A DNA stretch of 64,000 nt. Origin: CAVQRC01 sp963715045. GTDB taxonomy: Bacteria; Planctomycetota; Planctomycetia; Pirellulales; Lacipirellulaceae. Every line of letters begins with the position of its first letter. Position 1 is the stretch's first letter. Below the pieces are notes generated by a model, which saw only the letters and a program-made list of their open reading frames with translations, made no database searches and had not been told where the DNA came from. Below, in pieces: positions 26,293 to 34,700 of the stretch. The stretch spans positions 1-64,000 of the forward strand of contig CAVQRC010000043.1 in NCBI GenBank assembly GCA_963715045.1, read 5' to 3'. Both the position numbers and the translations under genes were made by a program.

Positions 26293-27839
26293 GCGTTCGC
26301 TCCGGTCGGGGCTGCGTAATGGAAACTGGACGCCACGGCCAGCGCTTGCTCCAATGCCAGGACACCGAGCAATACGTACAGCACGAGGTCACTCAATTCG
26401 AACCCAGCGAGTTGCTCCGGTGCGTCGGCGTATGCGTCAGCCCACACGAACTCGTGCGGGATCTCTTCGAGCGCCGTCGCGAGGTCGGTTTTCGTGAGGC
26501 GTCGCAGATCCCCTTCTGCGGCGTTGACGTTGACGGCGAACACCCTCTCCGCTGTTCGTCCGTCGCGCCGTTCGAGGCTTGCCCGATACACGCCCTGCAG
26601 ATTCGTATCGGCGTACATGGCGGTGAGCAGGTCGTTCTCGCCGCTGGCCATCACCGGGTAACTGGCGACGCCGCTGAGAGCGGGGACCTCAAATCGTACT
26701 TCCGGCAGGTATTCGGCCGAGTCGAATGCGAGTTGGATCGGCTGACCGACGGCGCGAGACTCATGCCGACGTTTTCCGGCGGACAGGTAACCGGCCAGCT
26801 CGTTCATGAGGACCGGAAACACGGGGTTGAGGCTCCAGTTGCTCCAGCGTCCGAGCGGAGTCGATTCGGGCGCCAGTTTTGTCAGCACCGCGAGGACCCG
26901 CCCCTGGCCGAATCGTTTCTCGATGGCGAAGGGCTCGCGATTGCGAAGTCGGGCAATGACCTCCACGCCATCTTCGTCCTCCGCAACCCAGCCGGTTTCT
27001 ACCGCGAGGTAGAACTCGACGAGCAGCAGTTCCAGGAAGCTGTTCCGTTCGCCGGCAAAGATGCGAAAAATCGGATGGTCGCCTACCCGCAGGTCGGCCA
27101 CGTCATCATTTCGCCGGGGGCGGAGTTGCGTGACGGCGGCCAACGGCGCGGGCAGCAAGCCGGCTCCGTCCTTGTACAACGAAGCGTTGGCGAACCGCGG
27201 ATCGGTACGATCGCCCACAAAGTACGCCAGCCCTCCTCCGTCCCTGACATATTTCTCGAGTGCGGAGATCGCGGCCGCGTCAAGCCGCGGGACGTCGAGA
27301 AGGACGACCGCCGCGTATTCGTCGAGACGCTCCTGCTGCCGAAGGAAGCCGGGAGGTTCGGTCCGCAGTCGCCACCCCGTGGTGACGGCACCGCCAGGCG
27401 ACATCGCCGAGCGGAAATAGTAACTGTCGCGATTGTTCTCCGATCCGTCGATCACGAGCACGTCAAACGCGTCCGGGACTTCGGCTGCCAGAAAGCGAAC
27501 ATTGTCAGCCTCGACGGCATCGCCCGGCAACACCGCCGACAGAGTGTGGGCGCCGGCGGTGGGGAATCTGACCCGCACCCGCTTGGTCGCTTCACTCCAC
27601 GCGGCGATGTCGGTGAGTTCGACCGCAGAGCGATCGACGCCATCTTCTCGAATCTGGACGTCGAGCCGCTCAACTGCCTGGTCGGAGAAATTGGCTACGG
27701 TGAGCTGAACCCACGACTTCGACACCACTGGCCGCCATACCCTGTTCGGGTTCGAGTCGCGTAATGGCCTTATTGCCGTGTTGTTCGCGTGCGCAATGCA
27801 CCATCCGGAGTCGCGCGTCTTGCCGCCGCAATTCGCCAA
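26289..27839 (-). CDS. BatA-like VWA protein, C-terminal part (separated by frameshift)
   Basis: The meaningful sequence starts at about 27725 (SWVQLTVANFSDQAVERL). The earlier residues of this frame are shadow of the upstream half. It holds a beta-sandwich (about 27720-27500), a glutamine-amidotransferase-like alpha/beta domain (DVLVIDGSENNRDSYYF, then YAAVVLLDVPRLDAAAI and YVRDGGGLAYFVGD) and a C-terminal membrane helix (LVLYVLLGVLALEQALAVAS). With the gene at 27670-28518 it forms a normal-size BatA-like protein of about 740 residues if one extra base near 27725 is removed. It overlaps the next gene by 4 bp. Confidence 0.8.
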   Translation of the reverse strand: MANCGGKTRDSGWCIAHANNTAIRPLRDSNPNRVWRPVVSKSWVQLTVANFSDQAVERLDVQIREDGVDRSAVELTDIAAWSEATKRVRVRFPTAGAHTLSAVLPGDAVEADNVRFLAAEVPDAFDVLVIDGSENNRDSYYFRSAMSPGGAVTTGWRLRTEPPGFLRQQERLDEYAAVVLLDVPRLDAAAISALEKYVRDGGGLAYFVGDRTDPRFANASLYKDGAGLLPAPLAAVTQLRPRRNDDVADLRVGDHPIFRIFAGERNSFLELLLVEFYLAVETGWVAEDEDGVEVIARLRNREPFAIEKRFGQGRVLAVLTKLAPESTPLGRWSNWSLNPVFPVLMNELAGYLSAGKRRHESRAVGQPIQLAFDSAEYLPEVRFEVPALSGVASYPVMASGENDLLTAMYADTNLQGVYRASLERRDGRTAERVFAVNVNAAEGDLRRLTKTDLATALEEIPHEFVWADAYADAPEQLAGFELSDLVLYVLLGVLALEQALAVASSFHYAAPTGANA

Positions 27840-28518
27840 ACTGCTTCCGCACTTCGGCCAGCTCGGTCCAATCTCGATCGCGAAAATCAGAGATTACCAT
27901 CACGACGAGTTCCTCTCCGTCCTGCGATTCGGGCAGGCGAATCGCACCGTCCAGCGCTTCGAGCAGCGAGGCGGCAGTCTGCGAGGCCGTTGTTGCCCCG
28001 AGCAATTCTTCGACTCGCTCCCCCAGCGAGGAATCGACCCGCTGTCGGTAGAATGCGGGCTGCGAGCCGGCGGAGAGTGCCGCAGCCTCGGAGAACCGCA
28101 GCAGCGTGACGGTCTGCGAACCTCCCTGCTGCACCGCGTCTTCCACAAACTGCTGAACCGCCCGCTTGCCGGATTCGAAAGCCGAGATCCCTTCCTGCCG
28201 ATCCGTCATGGAAAAGCTGTCGTCGAGGAGCACCACATGGTGCGTCGAGGCCGTCCCCAGCAACTCCCCCAGACGGCTGCTGAGCAGCGGACCGGCCAGC
28301 ATCAGGACGACCGCCGCAATCGCCAGCGTCCGCAACAACAACAGCAGCAGTTGCTTCAGCAGAATCCATTTGCGATGGCGTTTCTGGCTCTGCAGCAAGA
28401 ACTCCATTGCTGCCCACCGGATCCGACGTTGTCGGCGAAGATTGATCAGGTGGATGATCAGCGGTACCACGCATAGCGGCAAGCCGATCGTCAACAGGCT
28501 GGTGTACAGGAAAGACAT
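27670..28518 (-). CDS. BatA-like protein, N-terminal part with VWA domain (ends in frameshift)
   Basis: Starts MSFLYTSLLTIGLPLCVVPLIIHLINLRR, the typical BatA N-terminal membrane domain, with KRHRKWILLKQLLLLLLRTL and a second helix next. A VWA domain follows: VVLLDDSFSM (MIDAS DxSxS) and VVMVISDFRDRDW. The true sequence runs to about HGNKAITRLEPEQGMAASG; the next 15 residues are out of frame. The rest of the protein continues in another frame at 26289-27725. ATG 28518 is used because it begins the membrane domain, four bases after the DUF58 stop. Confidence 0.82.
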   Translation of the reverse strand: MSFLYTSLLTIGLPLCVVPLIIHLINLRRQRRIRWAAMEFLLQSQKRHRKWILLKQLLLLLLRTLAIAAVVLMLAGPLLSSRLGELLGTASTHHVVLLDDSFSMTDRQEGISAFESGKRAVQQFVEDAVQQGGSQTVTLLRFSEAAALSAGSQPAFYRQRVDSSLGERVEELLGATTASQTAASLLEALDGAIRLPESQDGEELVVMVISDFRDRDWTELAEVRKQFGELRRQDARLRMVHCAREQHGNKAITRLEPEQGMAASGVEVVGSAHRSQFLRPGS

Positions 28519-28522
28519 GTCG

Positions 28523-29452
28523 TTATGTCGAGGCGGTTGACGCTCCAGTGCCCCGTCGCATCCGCCCCATTCGGTGACTAAGAAACGCGGCCAGGGATGC
28601 ATCGAGGGCCGCGCTCGTACGGATCAGGGTATAGTCGGCGCCGTTGCGGGCCGACTCGCGGCGAATCTTGTGCAAATGGCTGTTAACCGCCTCGAGATAT
28701 CCACTGCGGAGGGCCTTCGGGTTGCAGACGAGGTGCGCCGGCAACTCGAGCCCTTCGAACCGTGTCGGCCCGTCGAACGGGAAATCGAGTTCGTCGTCAT
28801 CCATGACGTGCAGGATCAGGACGTCGTGACCGCGCTGTCTTAGCATCTTCAAGCCGCGGACAAACCCGTCGGTCTCGGTCAACAAATCGGAAAACAAGAC
28901 GATCATCCCTCGTCGCGGACCGGTCTCGGCGGCGTACTGGAGGATCTTCAGCAGTTCGGTCTTCTCCCGCGGTTCCTCCATGACCAGGGCACGCACAATC
29001 GAATCAAGATGCACCCGCTTGCTGCGGCAGGGAATCGCCCGATGAACATCGTCGGCAAAGGTGATGCAACCAACCGCGTCCTGCTGCCGCAGCAACAGGT
29101 AGGCCAGACTGGCAGCGGCCGTCGCGGCGTAGTCGAATTTAGAGAGCGGGCCACGGCCATACTGCATGCTCGCCGATGCGTCGATGAGCATGGTGCACTG
29201 AAGGTTCGTATCTTCTTCAAACCGCTTCACGTACAGCCGGTCCTGACGGGCCCAGACCTTCCAGTCCACGTGCCGCAGGTCGTCGCCGGGCGAATACTCA
29301 CGGTGCTCGAGGAATTCCACCGATTGACCGAAATAGGGACTGCGGTGCATGCCGCTGAGAAAGCCTTCGACAATGTGCCGGGCCCGAATCTCGAGTCGCC
29401 CAATGCGTCGTATCGCCTCAGGATGCAAATATTTTTTGGAAGCGGGCGTCAT
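28523..29452 (-). CDS. DUF58 domain protein
   Basis: A 309-residue DUF58 protein, the usual partner of MoxR AAA+ ATPases. It carries the family segment HRSPYFGQSVEFLEHREYSPGDDLRHVDWKVWAR (about 36-70) and a VWA-like fold with MLIDASASMQYG (DxSxS). The N-terminus (KKYLHPEAIRRIGRLEIRARHIVEGFLSG) matches planctomycete members, which supports the start at 29452 although it overlaps the MoxR gene by 35 bp. It probably works in the cytoplasm with MoxR to assemble or activate envelope VWA proteins. Confidence 0.92.
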   Translation of the reverse strand: MTPASKKYLHPEAIRRIGRLEIRARHIVEGFLSGMHRSPYFGQSVEFLEHREYSPGDDLRHVDWKVWARQDRLYVKRFEEDTNLQCTMLIDASASMQYGRGPLSKFDYAATAAASLAYLLLRQQDAVGCITFADDVHRAIPCRSKRVHLDSIVRALVMEEPREKTELLKILQYAAETGPRRGMIVLFSDLLTETDGFVRGLKMLRQRGHDVLILHVMDDDELDFPFDGPTRFEGLELPAHLVCNPKALRSGYLEAVNSHLHKIRRESARNGADYTLIRTSAALDASLAAFLSHRMGRMRRGTGASTAST

Positions 29453-30464
29453 TCGTAAGCTCGTTCTCCTGAGTGGGCGTGATTTCGACGAGGTGTTCGA
29501 TGACCTGATCGGTGTTGATCCCTTCGCTCTCGGCAGCGAAGCTTACGACCAGCCGATGCCGCAACACGGGAGCGGCCAGGCGTTCGATATCCTCGATCGA
29601 AACATGCGCGCGGCCCCGCAGAATCGCTCGCGCCTTGGCCCCCAGAATCAGATACTGCACGGCCCGCGGTCCCGCCCCCCAGGCCAGCTGTTCGGTCGCG
29701 AAATCCGGGACGCCTTCCTGCCCGACTCGAGTCTGACGGACCAGCGCCAGGCAATACCGGATCGCGTGATCGGAGATCGGGACTTCGCGAATCAATTCTT
29801 GAAGCTGCAGGATCTCATCGGGACCCATCACGGCGTCTACGTGATCCTGGATGGTAGTAGTCGTCCTCCGGGCGATTTCGAATTCCTCATCGAAGGACGG
29901 ATAGGCCACCTGGATCTTAAACATGAACCGATCCTGCTGAGCCTCGGGCAGGGGATAGGTTCCCTCCTGCTCGATTGGATTTTGAGTGGCGAGCACCAGA
30001 AACGGCTGTTCGAGAGGATGCCGGACGCGTCCGACGCTGACGTGCCGTTCCTGCATGGCTTCGAGCAGGGCTGCCTGAGTCTTGGGCGGCGTGCGGTTAA
30101 TTTCGTCGGCCAGTACGACGTTCGCGAACAGCGGGCCGGCGAGGAATCGCATTTCCCGCGCTCCAGTCGAGCGGTTTTCTTCGAAGATGTCGGTGCCCGT
30201 GATGTCGGCGGGCATCAGGTCAGGCGTGAACTGAATTCGGCTGAATGAGAGTTCGAGGGTTCGGGCCAGTGTGCTCACCAGCAAAGTCTTCGCGAGTCCG
30301 GGTACGCCCTCCAGCAGGCAGTGGCCGCGGCTGAACAAAGCGATCAACAATTGTTCGATCACGTCGTCCTGGCCGACGATGATTCGTGCCAGTTGCGCTT
30401 TGATCTTGTCGCACGCGAGCTGAAGGCGTTCGATCGACTGTTGCGAGGCGGAGTGCGAAGACAT
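29418..30464 (-). CDS. MoxR family AAA+ ATPase
   Basis: A 348-residue AAA+ ATPase. Walker A is GVPGLAKT (52-60) and Walker B is VVLADEINR (116-124). Also present are sensor ATQNP, GTYPLPEAQQDRFMF (the MoxR hallmark) and the C-terminal lid region. MoxR proteins are chaperone-like ATPases that act on VWA-containing targets; DUF58 and two VWA genes follow directly. The start is ATG 30464, 118 bp after the cyclase-like gene. Confidence 0.95.
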   Translation of the reverse strand: MSSHSASQQSIERLQLACDKIKAQLARIIVGQDDVIEQLLIALFSRGHCLLEGVPGLAKTLLVSTLARTLELSFSRIQFTPDLMPADITGTDIFEENRSTGAREMRFLAGPLFANVVLADEINRTPPKTQAALLEAMQERHVSVGRVRHPLEQPFLVLATQNPIEQEGTYPLPEAQQDRFMFKIQVAYPSFDEEFEIARRTTTTIQDHVDAVMGPDEILQLQELIREVPISDHAIRYCLALVRQTRVGQEGVPDFATEQLAWGAGPRAVQYLILGAKARAILRGRAHVSIEDIERLAAPVLRHRLVVSFAAESEGINTDQVIEHLVEITPTQENELTNDARFQKIFAS

Positions 30465-30582
30465 GGAAGAAGGACTCGGGCGAGATGACGGAGATGACGA
30501 ATCAATGCGAGGCGAAGCGGGATACCAGGTTTCCGTTGTGCGAGGCAGCGAGTTGCGGTGGTTTCGGGCGGCGGCGGAGGCT

Positions 30583-31662
30583 CTACCGCTGGTAAATGGG
30601 TAGTGCCGCCTGGTCGAGTTGCAGAATCACGAGGTTGAGCGACGTCGTGTAGATGGGACCAATGTAACCCTGGTCCCAGAACGCGCCCGGTTCACCGTCG
30701 AGATCAACCGTCCTGGTTTCACGGAGCAGCTTCTCTTGCACCTGCTTGCGGTAGCTCTCCCAGGCTTCGCCTCCCGCGCGGTACAGCACCTGGGAGTAAT
30801 AAAAGTGAGCGTAATGCCAGTGGCCGAAGTTGCCGGAACTCCCGATGCCCAGGTGTTTCTCGCAGTATTTGGCCATTCTCGGCACGTAATCGTCGTCGTA
30901 CTCCCCCGCGTTGTACAGGCATGCAATCGCGGCCGCGGTAATCGCCGGACGTCCTCCTCCACCTTTCGAGCTGTATTGCACGCCGCCGTTTTCGAGAGTG
31001 CATTGATGGATGTAGGCGACCGCCCGATCAATGATCTCCCGTGGCACGGGAATTCCCGCGTTGCGGCACGACCGCAAGCCCTGGACCTGCGTGATCGTCG
31101 TGGAACCTTCGTCGAATTGCTGGCCGTCCGCCGCACTCAGGTAGCCCCAGCCACCGGCTTTCGTCTGTGCCTGGCCGGTAAACGTCACTGCTCGCACCAG
31201 GACATCGATGAGCTGTTCACGGCGGTCTGCGTCTTCTTCCTCTCCCAGCACCTGGGACAGAAACAGCATGGCGAACCCATGGCCATAAGTGTAGCGATCG
31301 TCGCGAAACGGATCGCCGATCAGGCCGTTGGGCCGCGACTGGCCGACGAGATAATCGACTGCCCGGCGAATGTTCGATGCGTATTTGCCCTGTGTCGTGG
31401 TCGATCCCTCGCAGAGCAGCGCCTGGCCTGCGAGCGCCGTCATTGCAGTCGGGTAGCGGCCCCCGGCCGACCAGTGTCCGAGTCGATGCTGGGTGAACGC
31501 GACCCAGTCGAGTGCCTCGTGGACTTTCTTGTCAACTCGCGGATCGGACGGGGCAGCCGTGGCGTCGCGGCCTGAGAGGCTCATCGTGAGCAGCAACAAC
31601 GCGGCCAGGACTTCGCCGCGTACCGGCGATGCCTGCCACCAATGACTCACGGTCGTTTGCAT
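30583..31662 (-). CDS. Secreted cyclase-like (squalene cyclase/prenyltransferase fold) repeat protein
   Basis: A 359-residue protein with a signal peptide (EVLAALLLLTMSLSGRDATAA), then repeats of the terpene-cyclase/prenyltransferase alpha/alpha fold. These are seen as QxxxGxW-like pieces (TQHRLGHWSAGG, TKAGGWGYLSA, ENGGVQYSSKGG). There is no DxDD motif and it is exported, so terpene cyclisation is unlikely; a structural or binding role is more probable. GGAGA at 31675-31671 is eight bases before ATG 31662, which I prefer over ATG 31677. A second protein with this fold (37924) opens the other large operon. Confidence 0.82.
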   Translation of the reverse strand: MQTTVSHWWQASPVRGEVLAALLLLTMSLSGRDATAAPSDPRVDKKVHEALDWVAFTQHRLGHWSAGGRYPTAMTALAGQALLCEGSTTTQGKYASNIRRAVDYLVGQSRPNGLIGDPFRDDRYTYGHGFAMLFLSQVLGEEEDADRREQLIDVLVRAVTFTGQAQTKAGGWGYLSAADGQQFDEGSTTITQVQGLRSCRNAGIPVPREIIDRAVAYIHQCTLENGGVQYSSKGGGGRPAITAAAIACLYNAGEYDDDYVPRMAKYCEKHLGIGSSGNFGHWHYAHFYYSQVLYRAGGEAWESYRKQVQEKLLRETRTVDLDGEPGAFWDQGYIGPIYTTSLNLVILQLDQAALPIYQR

Positions 31663-31722
31663 CGCCATATTCTCCATTCTCGGTCGACCTTCGCATTCAG
31701 TTCAACGGTCCGGCGGCGACTG

Positions 31723-34700
31723 CTATCGTCTTCCAGGGAGGCGCTGCAGCACATCCAGCAATCCGCCGCCGCTGTCCCCCTCGTAAAGCAACTCGATCGA
31801 ATCCTGAGTTGCCGGAGCTGGAGGACGAGCCACCTGCGTGGTGGTCAGTTTGACTGATTGCAGAGGGAGACTGATCTTCACCGCGTCGTCGTCTTCGGGG
31901 TCGGGCTGGATCAAAAGTTTTCCGGGGGTGGTCGTTCGCAAACCATCTTGCCGCAGGAGGGTGCTCCCGGTTGCCCGGTCGAGACAGAACAGGCGGGTAT
32001 TCGCATCTCGGTGATTGGGTCGACGATACATGCTGACGAACGCCACCCACGGCAGATCCGGAGGCTGGTTGAGGATGAGCCCCTGCTGGCGGATTTCCGC
32101 CGGCGCCTGCCACTGCAATTCTTGCATCTCGCGCTGGAAAGCGTAGATGCGACCGGTGATCAGGGGAATCTCGAACGGATAGGGGGAGAAACCGGTGTCT
32201 TCCCTGGCGGCCCCTGGGGCGGCTTGATCGACAACCAGCAACGTCTGTTCGGTCGACGGCATCAAGAAGATGCGGGCGAGGTCTGGAACCGGTTGCAAGA
32301 GGTGCTTCGCGAGAACTTCATTCCGGACCGGATCGATCAACACGAACCGGCCCGATTTCCCCTCCAGAACTCCGACCCGTTCTCCGTCGAGCAGGGCCAC
32401 TTGAGCATCGACGGCGAAAGCCCGCGACCACAGCCGTTCGCCGCTCACAGCGTCCACCATGGTCAGAGTCCGCGCGACGCTCGTGGTATCTTCCAGCACC
32501 ACCTTGTCGACCCGCCACAGCAGCAGTTGGCGTCCGTATGCGGCGAGGTGATGTTTTACTTCCGGACAGCGACACTTGGGCAATCGTTTCCCGTCGCGGG
32601 CCCGCAGGACGACGGCTTCCTGTTCGTCGGGTCGCATCGCAATGACGAACTGCTCGTCGCCATACAACACAGAGCCTGCGGGAATCTGCCCCTGCTTCCA
32701 GAGCAGTCTGCCGGTTGGTACATCGACGCAATGCAGCGTCGTCCCCACCTGAAATACGAGTCCTTCGCTGGTTGCCGGGCCGAGCCACCCGATCAAGTTC
32801 TGCTCGCGATCGGTGGCCCACTGCAAGTCGGCAGCTCCGACCGCCCGATTGCCGCCCAGCACCATCCGCGGATCGTTAATGTTCCTAGGACGTGAGGACG
32901 CCGCAGGAACGGTGCGGGCTCCCCAGAGCAAGCGATCCTGAGGATTGCGGGAAAGGATGTCGATCGCGTAGATCGCTTCTCCCACGGAGACCAACAGCAC
33001 GCCGCCGCAAACTCGAGCGTGGCATCGAGGACCGGTGAGGTTGTTGGGCGTCTGAATGTCGTTGTTGGTGGCCAGCGGTACAGCGAACCGCTGGCGTCCG
33101 AACGCGTCGAACACGACCACGGCCCGTCGCGACGAATCAAGAAACACCGTGTGCTCGCGGAGTAGCGGGCCGGGAGGACCAACCAGGCGGACCGCATGCA
33201 GCGTGACCAAAACGCGGTCCCCTCGACCGTTGAGTAACTCTGCCCGCAGTGACGTCCCGGCCATAAAGGGAGGTTTCTCGAGCGGAAACTCCGCAGCGTG
33301 GGCGACCGCTATCCGACTGCCGGAGCTGGCTTCGCGGGATGCCTCGAAGGCGATCGGAGTCGCGGCGTAGGCTGTCGCCAACTCACGATCGAGGATCCTT
33401 CCAGCGGAGAAGTTTTGCTGGCCGTAAGCGATGTTGGAAAGAATAGCCGTCGCCTGGGCCCGAATCGACGTCCTGCCGTCGCGGCGAAAATCGGTTGCGA
33501 GCTGATAGGCACTCAACGGCGCGTTCTCGGCCGCCAGCGCCATCGCCAGCTCCAGGGATTGCTCGGCCGTTGGGGCAAAGTCGGCCGGCACCAGCGGCAC
33601 ATATTGCTCGAAGGCAACGAGTCCGGCCTCCGGAAGACGGTTTCGCCGCTCCAACAGGGAGGACATCACCGGTTCCCGCATTTCTGCGGGAGTCGCCGCG
33701 AGGAGCTCGGTCAATTGCCCTCCCACCCAGCGGTCGGCACGGCATTCCCAGTGCGGGGAAAACGGGAGCAACTCGCGATTCCCGGCATTCAAGCGGGCGA
33801 ATCTCAAGTACTCCTCGATCGCTTCTCGCGTCGCCGCCTCGGCTTGCAAGCCAACCGCCTTGAGTCGACTCAGGCGGCGGTCATCGTCGGCGGTCGAGAC
33901 CAGGTCTTCCACCAGTTCCAGACGCTCCCGATAACTGGAAAAATCTGTCTCCAGCCCCTGCAGCAGCGCCTCGAGCAGTATTTTGCGGGTGGTCGGGTTT
34001 CCCGGTTCGAGTTCATAGGCTCGCGAGAGCTTGTCAATCGCGTCGGCGACACTCCCCTCAGACAACGCGATTTCGCCGAGTGCGTTGAGGGCCCTGACGT
34101 CGCTGGGATTCTCGGCGAGGGCCCTTTGAGTCCGCGTCCTCAGGGCGTCCAGCTGCTCGAACCGCTCCAGGAACGTGCTACTCTGCGACAATACCGCACC
34201 GCGATGGCAGACCAGGTTTCCGAGCGGACCCTCGCGATTTGCGAGGACCGTCGAAACGGTTTTGCCAGTCGTCACTTCGATCTTCGCCACCTGGCCGGAA
34301 GTCAGCGGCAGGAAGTAATAGTCCGCCGAAAAGAATCCGCGTCCGCTTACCCTGACATCGCTCGGAAATGTTGTGACTGGACGGTCGACCGGCTGTCCCG
34401 ATTCCACGGCGATCGATTCCAACCGATCTTGATGCACGACATGCACCAGCCCGTCGGCGACTGCTGCCACGTACAACCCATTGCCGCGGTCGATCGTCCA
34501 CAGCAGCTTTCCCGATCGCTGGTCGAGGCAGTGCAACGCATTCGACTCGCGGGGAGTCAGCAATACGACATCTTCGGCCATGATTGCCGTATTGTCTTGC
34601 CAATGGTCGCCCAGGATCTCAGGCTGCGGATTGATCACGACCGCGTTGCGGCCCACGGCCCGCGGCATTCGCAAGTTGTCGGCCTGGAACTGGTAAGCCC

